A stretch of DNA of 64,000 nucleotides from Bradyrhizobium sp. Ec3.3 (GCF_000472925.1 NZ_AXAS01000001.1:420208-484207); one strand, 5' to 3'; shown: positions 53,060 through 61,771, counted from the first letter of the stretch. Notes: generated by a model from the sequence alone, not told the origin. Translations and numbers: made by a program.

Positions 53060-53977
53060 CTAATTATTCGCGCCCGGCGAATCGTCCATTGCCTTGAAGG
53101 CTTCCTCGAGCTGCAGCGAGATCGGCACGTTGAGCCGTTCGCCGGTCGGCAGCCGCGCCACGAACCACTTGTTGTAGAGCGGGACGAGATCGTGGTTGGA
53201 GCCGAGCTTGCGGAAGGTGCGCTCGACGACGGCCGATAGTTGCGGCTCGTTCTTGCGGAACATGATGCCGTAGGGGTCGTAGGACAGGTAATCGCCGGTG
53301 ACGCGGAACTTGTCCTGCGCCTTGTGGCGCACGATCAGGCCGTAGAGCAGGATGTCGTCGGTCGCGAACGCGTCAGCCTTGCCGTCGGCCAGCATCTGGA
53401 ACGACTGCTCGTGATCGGGCGAGGTGATGATGTTGAGGCCGAGCGAAAACTTCTTGTCGACCGCATGCATCGCCTGCTCGTTGGTGGTGCCCTTGGTCAC
53501 CACCACCGTCTTGCCCTTGAGGTCGGTGACCCCGGACACGGTGGACGCCTTCGGCACCATCAGCTTGGTGCCGGCCACGAACATCAGAGGTGAGAACGCG
53601 ACGCGCTTGGCGCGCTCGGCATTGGCCGTGGTCGAGCCGCATTCTAGGTCGATCTTGTTCTGGAGGACCGCGTCGATGCGGTCGTCCGAGGTGACCTTGA
53701 CGTAATCGATCCGCAGGTTTGGATCGTCAACCTCGATGCCAATCTCCTCCACGATGGCCTCGCAGAGCTCGAGGCTGTAGCCGATCGGCCGGCCCGCCTG
53801 ATCGAGGAAGGAGAACGGCAGCGAGCTTTCGCGATAGCCGAGCCGCACCACATGGGCGCTCTTGATCGCTGACAGCGTCGGGCTCAACCCTTCGCTGCCG
53901 CCGGTCTGCCCCGAGGCTCCCGTTGCCAGCACGCATGCCAGCAACAGGCCTGCCGATATCGCCGATATCAGGCGCAT
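53060..53977 (-). CDS. Periplasmic amino-acid-binding protein, ABC-type
   Basis: A 305-residue protein: signal peptide (about 1-24), then the family 3 solute-binding fold with AHVVRLGYRESSLPFSFLDQ, GRPIGYSLELCEAIVEEI and TKLMVPKASTVSGVTDLKG. ACGGGAG precedes the ATG. It is encoded 12 bp after a DAACS symporter rather than ABC permeases. Orphan binding proteins of this kind may feed symporters or chemoreceptors. Confidence 0.85.
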   Translation of the reverse strand: MRLISAISAGLLLACVLATGASGQTGGSEGLSPTLSAIKSAHVVRLGYRESSLPFSFLDQAGRPIGYSLELCEAIVEEIGIEVDDPNLRIDYVKVTSDDRIDAVLQNKIDLECGSTTANAERAKRVAFSPLMFVAGTKLMVPKASTVSGVTDLKGKTVVVTKGTTNEQAMHAVDKKFSLGLNIITSPDHEQSFQMLADGKADAFATDDILLYGLIVRHKAQDKFRVTGDYLSYDPYGIMFRKNEPQLSAVVERTFRKLGSNHDLVPLYNKWFVARLPTGERLNVPISLQLEEAFKAMDDSPGANN

Positions 53978-53989
53978 GACGCGCTCCCG

Positions 53990-55285
53990 TCAGTGGCCGG
54001 CCATCGCGGGCACTTCGCCCGGCACCATGTCCGGCGTGGGAGCCTCACCCGGTCCGAGCGCATGCTCGGGCCCGAGTTCGCCTTCCCACTTCGCGACCAC
54101 GGCGGTGGCGAGCGAGTTGCCGATCACGTTGGTGGCGCTCCGCCCCATGTCGAGGAAAGTGTCGATGCCCATGATCATCAGCAGGCCCGCCTCGGGGATG
54201 CCGAACTGGGAGAGCGTCGAGGCGATCACCACGAGCGAGGCACGCGGCACGCCGGCAACGCCCTTGGAGGTGATCATCAGCGTGGCGAGCATCGCAAGCT
54301 GCGTCGCGAGCGGCATCTCGATGTGATAGGTCTGCGCGATGAAGATGCTCGCGAAGGTGCAGTACATCATCGTGCCGTCGAGATTGAAGGAATAGCCGAG
54401 CGGCAGCACGAAGCTGGAGATCCGCGAGGAGGCGCCGAACTTGGTCAACCCCTCCAGCGTCTTCGGATAGGCGGCCTCCGAACTCGCGGTCGAGAACGCG
54501 ATCATCAGCGGCTCGCGGATCAGCCGCAACAGATGGCTGTAGCGCGGCCCGATCGCGATGAAGCCGACGATGACCAGGATGGCCCAGAGGATCATGAGCG
54601 ACAGGTAGAAGCCGCCCATGAACACGACGAGCTTCCACAGCACCAGGAGGCCGTTCTTGGCGACGGTTGCGGTGATGGCGGCCCAGACCGCGAGCGGCGC
54701 GAACAGCATCACATAGCTCGTCACCTTCAGCATGATGTGGGCGACGTCGTCGATCAGTTGCAGGATTGGCTTCGAGCGCTCAGGCATGGCGCCCATCGCG
54801 ACCGAGAAGAACACGGCGAAGATCACGATCTGCAAGATCTCGTTCTGCGCCATCGCATCCGCGATCGAGGTCGGGATCAGATGGGTCAGGAACTTCTCGA
54901 TCGAGAAGGCCGAAACGGGCAATCCCGTCGACTGCCCCTTCTCCGGCAGCGTGCCGGGGAAATTCGCGCCGGGCTGGAGCAGATTGACCATCACGAGGCC
55001 GAGCATCAGCGACACGAAGGAGGCGCTGACGAACCAGCCCATGGTCTTGGCGAAGATCCGCCCGAGCCTTGCGCCCGAGCCCATATGCGCGATTCCGCCG
55101 ACCAGGGTTGCGAACACCAGCGGCGCGATGATCATCTTGATCAGGCGCAGGAACATCATGGCGATCAGGTTGATCGAGGCCGCCCATTCGGCACGGGTGT
55201 CGGGCATGAAATTGTAGATCGCCGACCCCACAATGATGCCCAGCACCATCGCGGCCAGAATGTATTGCGTGAACCTGTTCGACAT
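53990..55285 (-). CDS. Dicarboxylate/amino-acid:cation symporter (DAACS family)
   Basis: A 431-residue inner-membrane protein with the DctA/GltP/GltT features: SSRISSFVLPLGYSFNLDGT (HP1/serine-rich region) and TKFGASSRISSF, and later IPEAGLLMIMGIDTFLDMGR. ATG 55285 follows GGGGGTAAGAA. It transports C4-dicarboxylates or acidic amino acids with H+ or Na+. The co-transcribed periplasmic binding protein suggests glutamate- or aspartate-type substrates. Confidence 0.88.
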   Translation of the reverse strand: MSNRFTQYILAAMVLGIIVGSAIYNFMPDTRAEWAASINLIAMMFLRLIKMIIAPLVFATLVGGIAHMGSGARLGRIFAKTMGWFVSASFVSLMLGLVMVNLLQPGANFPGTLPEKGQSTGLPVSAFSIEKFLTHLIPTSIADAMAQNEILQIVIFAVFFSVAMGAMPERSKPILQLIDDVAHIMLKVTSYVMLFAPLAVWAAITATVAKNGLLVLWKLVVFMGGFYLSLMILWAILVIVGFIAIGPRYSHLLRLIREPLMIAFSTASSEAAYPKTLEGLTKFGASSRISSFVLPLGYSFNLDGTMMYCTFASIFIAQTYHIEMPLATQLAMLATLMITSKGVAGVPRASLVVIASTLSQFGIPEAGLLMIMGIDTFLDMGRSATNVIGNSLATAVVAKWEGELGPEHALGPGEAPTPDMVPGEVPAMAGH

Positions 55286-55498
55286 TTCTTACCCCCACGT
55301 ACACCGGCGTTTCATAGTGTCGCAGATTTTGACAGCGACGCAACACGCTTGGCGGGCGCCCGCGTTGGCCGGATGTTCCCGTTGTGAAAATGGGTGGAGC
55401 GATCTAGCTTTCACGCAGCGCACAACGGATGCGGCTTGCATGTTTTCTGCGCGACATCTGCATCAATAAAAGTCAAACAATTAGAGAGGGGATGACCC
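55286..55498. other. Divergent promoter region, symporter/CurA
   Basis: A 213-bp intergenic region. A 5-bp inverted repeat GTCGC/GCGAC lies around 55320-55340. No gene seen. Confidence 0.35.
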
Positions 55499-56500
55499 AT
55501 GAGCGGGACCGTCAATCGCCAGATTCTCCTGGTGGAGAAGCCGAGCGGCAAGCTTGGACCGGAGCATTTCAAGATGGTCGAAGGCACCGTGCCGGAGCCG
55601 AACGACGGCGAGGCGCTGTTGCGCGTGCGCTACATCTCGCTCGATGCTGCCAACCGAGCCTGGATGCATGGCGCAACCTATCGCTCGGCGGTCGAGGCCA
55701 ACAGCGTGATGGCCGGCGGCGCCATCGCCGAGGTCGTCAGCTCCAAGGCAGCGGGGATCGCTGCCGGCGATATCGTGTTCGGCGATACCGGCTGGCAGGA
55801 TTACGCCGCGGTGCCCGCAAAGCATCTTACAAAGATGCCGAAGCTCGAGCCACTGACGCATCTGCTCAGCGTATTCGGCATCGCCGGCCTCACCGCCTAT
55901 TTCGGCCTGCTGGAGATCGGCAAGCCCAAGGAGGGCGAGACGGTCGTTGTCTCGGCGGCTGCCGGCTCGGTCGGATCGATCGTCGGACAGATCGCCAAGA
56001 TCAAGGGATGTCGCGTGATCGGCATCGCCGGCGGCGAGGACAAATGCAACTGGCTCACCTCGGAACTCGGCTTCGATGCCGCGGTCGATTACAAGGACGG
56101 CGCGGTATTCAAGGCGCTGCGCGCGGCTGCACCTGATGGCATCGACGTCTATTTCGACAATGTCGGCGGCGACATTCTGGAAGCCTGCCTGCCACAGATG
56201 AACAATTACGGCCGTATCGCCTGCTGCGGTGCGATCTCGCAATATGACGGCGCGCCGTCCGCGCATGGCCCGCGCGGCGTGCCCGGCTTGATCGTGGTGA
56301 AGCGGCTCGTGATGCAGGGCTTCATCGTGATGGACTACATGAACCAGAGCCAGCGTGCGCTCACCGACCTGCAAGCCTGGGTCAAGTCGGGACGGTTGAA
56401 GGTGCAGGAGGACATCATTGGCGGCCTCGAGAACACGCCGCGGGCGCTGATCGGGTTGCTTGCGGGCGAGAACCGCGGCAAGCGCATGGTCAAGCTCTGA
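55499..56500 (+). CDS. NADP-dependent oxidoreductase, CurA/MDR family
   Basis: A 333-residue medium-chain dehydrogenase/reductase of the CurA/LTB4DH-like group: N-terminal QILLVEKPSGKLGPEHFKMV, NADP-binding VVSAAAGSVGSIVGQIAKI, YFDNVGGDILEACLPQMN, and a C-terminal GLENTPRALIGLLAGENRG. Such enzymes reduce double bonds of enones with NADPH; the substrate here is unknown. AGAGAGGGG lies 7 nt before the ATG. Confidence 0.88.
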   Translation: MSGTVNRQILLVEKPSGKLGPEHFKMVEGTVPEPNDGEALLRVRYISLDAANRAWMHGATYRSAVEANSVMAGGAIAEVVSSKAAGIAAGDIVFGDTGWQDYAAVPAKHLTKMPKLEPLTHLLSVFGIAGLTAYFGLLEIGKPKEGETVVVSAAAGSVGSIVGQIAKIKGCRVIGIAGGEDKCNWLTSELGFDAAVDYKDGAVFKALRAAAPDGIDVYFDNVGGDILEACLPQMNNYGRIACCGAISQYDGAPSAHGPRGVPGLIVVKRLVMQGFIVMDYMNQSQRALTDLQAWVKSGRLKVQEDIIGGLENTPRALIGLLAGENRGKRMVKL

Positions 56501-56665
56501 CGATGTTGTCCCGCCACATTCGGCGGGCATAATCTACTTGCGGTAGAGGCCAAAGCGGCCAATGATGCCGCGCGCGAGATGACCCTCGCGCCGATTGCGA
56601 TCATATGACTTTTTCGAAGCTCCGATTTTCAAGGCATGAGCTTCCAAGGGCAGGAATTGACGCAA
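56501..56665. other. Intergenic region
   Basis: No gene or convincing motif was found by eye. Confidence 0.3.
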
Positions 56666-57487
56666 ATGTTCGACAGCTCGAGAATTGTCGCAACGCGCAA
56701 CGCGTTGCTGGCGGCGGCTCTCTTCGCAACTGCAGCACCGATCTTCGCGCAGGCTCCGACCGACGCTCAGAAGAGTGCGATCCGGTCCGCGTGCCGCGCC
56801 GACTATCAGGCGCATTGCGCGAGCGTGACGCCGGGCGGCGCCGAGGCGCTGCAATGCCTGAACAAGAACATGTCGAGCCTGTCGTCGGCCTGCCAGAGCG
56901 CGGTGCGCGCGATCGAACCGGCGGCTGCGCCAAAGACAGAAGCCGCCCCGGCCGCACCGAAAGCAGAATCGGCGCCTGCCGCCGAACCCGGCAAGCCGGC
57001 CGCCACGACCGAAGCACCCAAGGCCGAGACACCCAAAGCCGCCGCGGCGAAGCAGCCGGGCAGCGCACAGGTGTCCGTAATCAAGAGCGCCTGCCGCTCC
57101 GACTATCCAAAAGTCTGCGCCGGCGTGCCGCCCGGCGGCGCGCCCGCGCTGGAATGCCTGGAAAAGAACAAGGCGAAAGTCTCGCCCGCCTGCGCGAAGG
57201 CGGTGAGCGCCGCGACCGGCGGTGGCGGCGCTCCCGCCGCCGCAGCGACTGCGGGCGCGGCCCCAACGGCGGCTGCACCTGCAGCAGCGCCGACGGTGAT
57301 CGTGCTGCGGCCCTTGCGGCCACGCGAAGAACTGCTCATCGTGCGTTCGGCATGCGACGGCGATGTCCGGACATTGTGCGCCGGCGTGGCACCGGGCGGC
57401 GGCCGCATCGCGCAGTGCCTCGCAACCAACGCGGCCTCGCTGTCGCCCGCCTGCAAGGAGGTCCTGGCCCCCTTCGCCACGCGCTAA
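56666..57487 (+). CDS. Exported protein with three Cys-rich repeats
   Basis: A 273-residue protein: signal peptide (about 1-28), then three repeats of about 42 residues each with four Cys: ACRADYQAHCASVTPGG, ACRSDYPKVCAGVPPGGAP and ACDGDVRTLCAGVAPGGGR, each followed by a Cys-Leu-Xaa-Lys/Thr-Asn helix and another Cys. Long Ala/Pro-rich linkers (about 85-135 and 185-215) join them. The pattern matches the bacterial cysteine-rich repeat family that binds metals or forms disulfide-linked helices. ATG 56666 starts the signal peptide. Confidence 0.82.
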   Translation: MFDSSRIVATRNALLAAALFATAAPIFAQAPTDAQKSAIRSACRADYQAHCASVTPGGAEALQCLNKNMSSLSSACQSAVRAIEPAAAPKTEAAPAAPKAESAPAAEPGKPAATTEAPKAETPKAAAAKQPGSAQVSVIKSACRSDYPKVCAGVPPGGAPALECLEKNKAKVSPACAKAVSAATGGGGAPAAAATAGAAPTAAAPAAAPTVIVLRPLRPREELLIVRSACDGDVRTLCAGVAPGGGRIAQCLATNAASLSPACKEVLAPFATR

Positions 57488-57621
57488 GATCGCGCTAGGA
57501 TCGTACAACGCCGCGCATGGCCAGTTCCGCGCGGCGATGTCTAGCGGCGTGCGCAGACGATACCGCCACAGAGAGGTTGCTGACTCTTCGATTTTGATCA
57601 CGATAAGACCGGGAGGAGACC

Positions 57622-57837
57622 ATGCGTTCATGCCTGCTTATTGCGTCCGCGATCCTCGCCTTCGCGGCGACGATGGTCGTCGAAGCGCCCGACGCCAATG
57701 CCGTGGTGTGCGCGCGCGGCGTCTATCGCGCCGGATGCGCCGGGCCGAATGCCGCGGTGGTGGTCAGGGAGCCGGTTCCGGCGGTGAGGTGCTCCACGGT
57801 GCTGGTGAACGGCGCCTGGGTGAAGCGCTGCGTCTGA
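57622..57837 (+). CDS. Small exported protein
   Basis: A 71-residue protein with a signal peptide (MRSCLLIASAILAFAATMVV, ends PDANA), then a short Cys-containing mature region VVCARGVYRAGCAGPNAAVV. It resembles the small protein at 52520. CCGGGAGGAG precedes the ATG. Function unknown. Confidence 0.68.
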   Translation: MRSCLLIASAILAFAATMVVEAPDANAVVCARGVYRAGCAGPNAAVVVREPVPAVRCSTVLVNGAWVKRCV

Positions 57838-57928
57838 GGACCCGACGATCATGGCTCTGGCGCCGCGGGCCGGGCCAGACCAGTTCAGCTCGAGATAACA
57901 AGCACACTGTCAATCAGGGAGGACGACG
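57838..57928. promoter_or_regulatory. Leader of the aromatic hydroxylase with MarR half-site
   Basis: ACTGTCAATC at 57906-57915 is identical to the right half of the 24-bp palindrome upstream of gtdA (60417-60426). Its inverted partner here is poor (5 of 10 positions). Immediately after it come AGGGAGG and the TTG start. Confidence 0.5.
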
Positions 57929-59086
57929 TTGCGGATCGCCGTGATTGGCGGAGGGCCTGGCGGGCTTTACTTCGCCTATCTCTGGAAAAAGCGTCACCCC
58001 GACGACCAGGTCGACCTGTTCGAGCAGAACCCGGCCGACGCGACCTGGGGCTTTGGCGTGGTGTTCTCGGATGAGGCGCTGGAGTTCCTCCGCGCCGACG
58101 ATCCCGAGACCGTCGACGCGATCACGCCGCACATGGAGAGCTGGGAAAACATCACGCTGAACCTGAACGGGGACAGCGTTGCCATCGACGGCGTCGGCTT
58201 CTCCTCGATCGGGCGGCTCGATCTCCTGAAATTCCTCCAGCAGCGCGCGATCGATGCCGGCGTCACGCCGCGCTTCGACACGCAGATCCATTCGATCGAT
58301 CAGCTCAACGGCCATGATCTGATCGTCGCCGCCGACGGGCTCAACTCGCTGGTGCGCCGCGCGTTCGAGGGCGATTTCGGAACCTCGCTGTCCTACTGCT
58401 CCAACAAATTCGTCTGGTACGGCACCTCGAAACGCTTCGACACGCTGTCCCAGACCTTCGTGAAGACCGACCGCGGCGCCTTCAACGCCCATCACTACCG
58501 CTACTCGCCGACCATGAGCACCTTCCTGGTCGAGTGCGACCATGCCACCTGGCAGGCCTATGGCTTTGCCTACAAGGACGTCGAGCAGTCCAAGGGCGTG
58601 TGCGAGGAGGTCTTTGTGGACACGCTCGGCGGCCACTGCCTGGTCTCGAACAAATCGGTCTGGCGCAATTTCCCCTGGGTCTGGAACGAGCACTGGTCGT
58701 TCAAGAACATGGTGCTGATCGGGGATGCCCTGCACTCGGCACATTTCTCGATCGGCTCGGGCACGCGACTCGCGATCGAGGACGCGATTTCGCTGGTGAA
58801 GGCGCTGGAATCCGACGCGCATCTTGCCACCGCGCTCCACCGCTACCAGGCCGAGCGCAAGCCGATCGTGCAAAAGCTCGTCAGCGCCGCGCGCACCTCG
58901 GCCGGCTGGTACGAGCACTTTGCCGAGCACATGAAGCTCGACCTGATGGATTTTGCCTACAGCTACATCACCCGCTCCGGGCGGATCGACGATGCGCGCC
59001 TGCGCCATATGTCGCCGGCCTTCATGGCGCGCTACGAGGCGGAAAAGAACGGTGGGAGCGCACGCCAGGAAGACGGCGGTGGGTGA
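57929..59086 (+). CDS. FAD-dependent aromatic hydroxylase (salicyloyl-CoA 5-hydroxylase or 3-hydroxybenzoate 6-hydroxylase-like)
   Basis: A 385-residue FAD monooxygenase. TTG start (AGGGAGG 6 nt upstream). The FAD-binding Rossmann motif RIAVIGGGPGGLYFAYLW opens the protein; VAADGLNSLVRRAFEGD, then LIGDALHSAHFSIGSGTRLA (GD motif) are present. The pattern best fits the N-terminal half of anthraniloyl-CoA monooxygenase and free-standing salicyloyl-CoA 5-hydroxylase. With gentisate dioxygenase nearby, the expected product is gentisate or gentisyl-CoA. No CoA ligase is in the window, so the CoA form is uncertain. Confidence 0.82.
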   Translation: MRIAVIGGGPGGLYFAYLWKKRHPDDQVDLFEQNPADATWGFGVVFSDEALEFLRADDPETVDAITPHMESWENITLNLNGDSVAIDGVGFSSIGRLDLLKFLQQRAIDAGVTPRFDTQIHSIDQLNGHDLIVAADGLNSLVRRAFEGDFGTSLSYCSNKFVWYGTSKRFDTLSQTFVKTDRGAFNAHHYRYSPTMSTFLVECDHATWQAYGFAYKDVEQSKGVCEEVFVDTLGGHCLVSNKSVWRNFPWVWNEHWSFKNMVLIGDALHSAHFSIGSGTRLAIEDAISLVKALESDAHLATALHRYQAERKPIVQKLVSAARTSAGWYEHFAEHMKLDLMDFAYSYITRSGRIDDARLRHMSPAFMARYEAEKNGGSARQEDGGG

Positions 59087-59119
59087 GGCGCGCGTGCAGC
59101 CTCACTCACATCGCCACCC

Positions 59120-59632
59120 TCACCCCGCCTTCCCCAGATGCTCCAGCGCGTCTTCGGCGCGCAGGGGGACGCGGGAGGCTTCGTTGTTGAGATCGACGAG
59201 CTGCACGAGCAGCGTCATCAGCGTCTTGCGGTCGGCGGGCTTGAGCGGCTCCAGCATGCGCGCCTGCGCGCGCTCGACTGCGGGGATGATGTCCTTGAGG
59301 ATCCCAGCACCTTGCCTGGTCAGATAGAGCAGCTTGATCCGCTTGTCCTCGGTCGCCGGCTTGCGCTCGATATAGTCCTTGGCCTGGAGCCGCTCGATGA
59401 CGCTGCCGAGGGTCGAACGGTCGAAGGCGATCACCGCCGACAGCCGCGTCGCATCGATGCCGGGATGGGTGTGGATCGCAACCAGCGCCGCATATTGCAC
59501 CGGCGTCAGGTCGAACGCCTTGCACTCCTCCATGAAGATCGAGACCGCGATCTGCTGCATGCGCCGGAACAGATAGCCCGGCGCGGCATAGACCGCGTCC
59601 ATCGTGATCGGAGGAGCAGGCTTACTCGGCAT
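59120..59632 (-). CDS. MarR-family transcriptional regulator
   Basis: A 170-residue protein with a winged helix (about 35-105): LTPVQYAALVAIHTHPGID, ATRLSAVIAFDRSTLGSVIE (recognition region) and ERKPATEDKRIKLLYLTRQG (wing). Dimerisation helices flank it. It ends convergent with the hydroxylase gene and starts 11 bp inside the maiA stop, so it is co-transcribed with maiA. It very likely represses the gentisate genes in the absence of an aromatic ligand. Confidence 0.88.
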   Translation of the reverse strand: MPSKPAPPITMDAVYAAPGYLFRRMQQIAVSIFMEECKAFDLTPVQYAALVAIHTHPGIDATRLSAVIAFDRSTLGSVIERLQAKDYIERKPATEDKRIKLLYLTRQGAGILKDIIPAVERAQARMLEPLKPADRKTLMTLLVQLVDLNNEASRVPLRAEDALEHLGKAG

Positions 59633-60254
59633 CGGGCTGCTTCTCTGGGGCAGCATTCGCGAAGGCCGGCAGCGCCTTAGCCGCGGCCTCCGCCTGGAGC
59701 AGGCGCGGATAGGCCGAGACGTCGACGCCGAAGCGGCGGGCATTGCCGAGCTGCGGCACCAGGCAGAGATCGGCGAGCGTCGGCGCGTCGCCGAAGCAGA
59801 ACGGCCCCACTTCGTCTTTCACCAGCGTCTCGCAGGCCGAAAGCCCCTCGCGATTGACCCAGGCGGCCCATTCCTGAACCTTCTCTTCCGCCAGCCCAAG
59901 CTCGCGCAGGCGCGCCAGCACTTTCAGGTTCTGCACCGGATGGGTGTCGCAGGCGATCGCCAGCGCAAACGCGCGCACCTTGGCGCGGCGCAAGCTATCC
60001 TTGGGCAGCAGCGGCGGGTTGGGGTGGTTCTCATCCAGCCATTCGATGATGGCGAGCGACTGGGTGAGGATTGTGCCCGCATCGTCCTCCAGCGCCGGCA
60101 CCAGCCCTTGCGGGTTGATGGCGAGATAGGCCGGCGCACATTGCTCGCCCTTGCGCAAATGATGCGGCAGGTGAGCGGCGGTCAGGCCCTTCAGGTTCAG
60201 AGCGATCCGCACCCGGTAGGCCGCGCTTGAGCGGAAATAGCCGTGCAGCTTCAT
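59622..60254 (-). CDS. maiA: Zeta-class GST: maleylpyruvate/maleylacetoacetate isomerase
   Basis: A 210-residue glutathione-dependent cis-trans isomerase. The zeta motif appears as SSAAYRVRIALNLKG (about 9-23), with GSH-site GLVPALEDD and QSLAIIEWLDE; the C-terminal helical domain contains LCLVPQLGNARRFGV. In a gentisate cluster it should convert maleylpyruvate to fumarylpyruvate. It is divergent from gtdA (196 bp) and overlaps the MarR gene downstream. Confidence 0.9.
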   Translation of the reverse strand: MKLHGYFRSSAAYRVRIALNLKGLTAAHLPHHLRKGEQCAPAYLAINPQGLVPALEDDAGTILTQSLAIIEWLDENHPNPPLLPKDSLRRAKVRAFALAIACDTHPVQNLKVLARLRELGLAEEKVQEWAAWVNREGLSACETLVKDEVGPFCFGDAPTLADLCLVPQLGNARRFGVDVSAYPRLLQAEAAAKALPAFANAAPEKQPDAE

Positions 60255-60279
60255 CGGAATCCTCCCTCATTATCTTTCC

Positions 60280-60382
60280 CGTCATTCCGGGGCGATGCGC
60301 CAGCATCGAACCCGGAATCTCGAGATTCTCAGGTGCGCAATTGCGCACCACGGTTCTCGCTTCGCGAGCCCCGGAATGACGG
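60280..60382. repeat. Palindromic intergenic element
   Basis: CGTCATTCCGGGG at the left end is inverted as CCCCGGAATGACG at the right. Internal hairpins include CTCGAGATTCTC-type and GGTTCTCGCTTCGCGAGCC. It sits directly before the gtdA promoter. Confidence 0.75.
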
Positions 60383-60391
60383 CGTGTCAAG

Positions 60392-60427
60392 TTGACGCTA
60401 CCTAGATTGGCAGTATACTGTCAATCT
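60392..60427 (+). promoter_or_regulatory. gtdA promoter overlapped by a MarR-type palindrome
   Basis: TTGACG (60392-60397), a 16-nt spacer and TATACT (60414-60419) form a near-consensus sigma-70 promoter. Over the -10 lies a 24-bp palindrome with one mismatch: AGATTGGCAGTA / TACTGTCAATCT (60404-60427). A regulator binding here would block RNA polymerase. GGGAGG at about 60439 and ATG 60451 follow. Confidence 0.75.
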
Positions 60428-60450
60428 ACAAAACGAACGGGAGGCTCGCC

Positions 60451-61491
60451 ATGGAAGCCGTAGCGAAGACGCCGGAACGCGAAGCGTTCTACAGGAAAAT
60501 CGACGGCGAAAACCTCACCGCGCTCTGGACCGTGATGAGCGATTTGATCACGCCGGAGCCGAAAAGCGCCTGCCGGCCGCATTTGTGGAAGTTCGACATC
60601 ATCCGCGACTACATGACCGAAGCGGGCAGGCTGATCACCGCCAAGGAAGCCGAGCGGCGGGTGCTGATCCTGGAAAATCCCGGCCTCCGCGGGCAGTCGA
60701 AGATCACGACCTCGCTCTATGCCGGCGTGCAGATGGTGGTGCCCGGCGACGTCGCGCCTGCGCATCGTCACAGCCAGTCGGCCTTGCGCTTTGTGCTCGA
60801 GGGCAAGGGCGCGCACACCGCCGTTGACGGCGAGCGCACCGCGATGGAGCCCGGCGACTTCATCATCACGCCATCGATGACCTGGCACGATCATTCCAAC
60901 GAGACGGATGAGCCGATGTTCTGGCTCGACGGTCTCGACATCCCCCTCGTACAATTCTTCGACTGCTCATTCGCGGAAGGCGCCAAGGAGGATCAGCAGA
61001 GGATCACCAAACCCGCTGGCGACAGCTTTGCGCGCTACGGCCACAATCTGCTGCCGGTCGACGTGAAGCGATCGTCGAAGACCTCGCCGATCTTCAGCTA
61101 CCCCTATGCCTACACCCGCGAGGCCCTGGAAAAAGCCAAAGCGCGCGAGGAATGGGACGCCTGCCACGGCTTGAAGCTGAAGTTCAGCAACCCCGAGACC
61201 GGCGACTACGCGATGCCGACCATCGGCACGTTCATCCAGCTCCTGCCAAGGGGTTTCAAGACCGCGCGCTATCGCTCCACCGATGCCACCGTGTTCTGCG
61301 CCATCGAAGGCAAGGGTCGCACCCGCATCGGCGATGCGACCTTCGAATGGGGCCCGCGCGACCTGTTCGTGGCGCCGAGCTGGCACTGGGTAACGCACGA
61401 GGCCGAGACCGACGCCGTGTTGTTCAGCTTCTCCGATCGCCCGGTGCAGCAGAAGCTCGACCTCTTCCGCGAGGATCGCGGGAACGTGTGA
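60451..61491 (+). CDS. gtdA: Gentisate 1,2-dioxygenase
   Basis: A 346-residue bicupin enzyme that opens gentisate to maleylpyruvate. The N-terminal cupin carries the iron ligands in APAHRHSQSALRFVLEG (His105, His107), with TWHDHSNETDEP (His146). The second, C-terminal cupin (about 225-330; FCAIEGKGRTRIGDATFEWG) lacks the full His set, as in characterised enzymes. Strong promoter and palindrome upstream. It forms a pathway with the divergent maiA and the hydroxylase. Confidence 0.93.
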   Translation: MEAVAKTPEREAFYRKIDGENLTALWTVMSDLITPEPKSACRPHLWKFDIIRDYMTEAGRLITAKEAERRVLILENPGLRGQSKITTSLYAGVQMVVPGDVAPAHRHSQSALRFVLEGKGAHTAVDGERTAMEPGDFIITPSMTWHDHSNETDEPMFWLDGLDIPLVQFFDCSFAEGAKEDQQRITKPAGDSFARYGHNLLPVDVKRSSKTSPIFSYPYAYTREALEKAKAREEWDACHGLKLKFSNPETGDYAMPTIGTFIQLLPRGFKTARYRSTDATVFCAIEGKGRTRIGDATFEWGPRDLFVAPSWHWVTHEAETDAVLFSFSDRPVQQKLDLFREDRGNV

Positions 61492-61518
61492 CCACGAGCT
61501 GCTCGCCAAACGTTCCGT

Positions 61519-61645
61519 GTCGTCCCGGCGAAGGCCGGGACCCATACCGCGTGATCTATCCTTGGCGCGCGGTGCTCATCCCGAACGACGAATCTTCGCC
61601 AAACTTCTCCCTGGGGTAATGGGTCCCGGCCTTCGCCGGGACGAC
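61519..61645. repeat. 27-bp inverted repeat element
   Basis: GTCGTCCCGGCGAAGGCCGG...CCCAT (61519-61545) is exactly inverted at 61619-61645. Same architecture as 14074-14194. Confidence 0.85.
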
Positions 61646-61678
61646 GGTGGAAGTTGTGGCGCGCATCTCCATCCACAT

Positions 61679-61764
61679 CGTCATTGCGAGCGCAGCGAAG
61701 CAATCCAGAATCTTTCCGCGGAGACAGTCTGGATTGCTTCGTCGCTTCGCTCCTCGCAATGACG
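61679..61764. repeat. Palindromic intergenic element
   Basis: CGTCATTGCGAG...GCAATCCAGA (61679-61709) pairs with TCTGGATTGC...CTCGCAATGACG (61728-61764), with a small loop of extra bases in the right arm. It lies between gtdA and the ABC permease. Confidence 0.8.
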
Positions 61765-61771
61765 AACCTGG

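Noticed and set aside
53993..55387. Long frame opposite the symporter
   Set aside because: Shadow frame with His/Arg/Gln-rich nonsense; the symporter motifs are clear on the minus strand.
57914..59008. Long frame opposite the aromatic hydroxylase
   Set aside because: Shadow frame; no start signal and unnatural composition.
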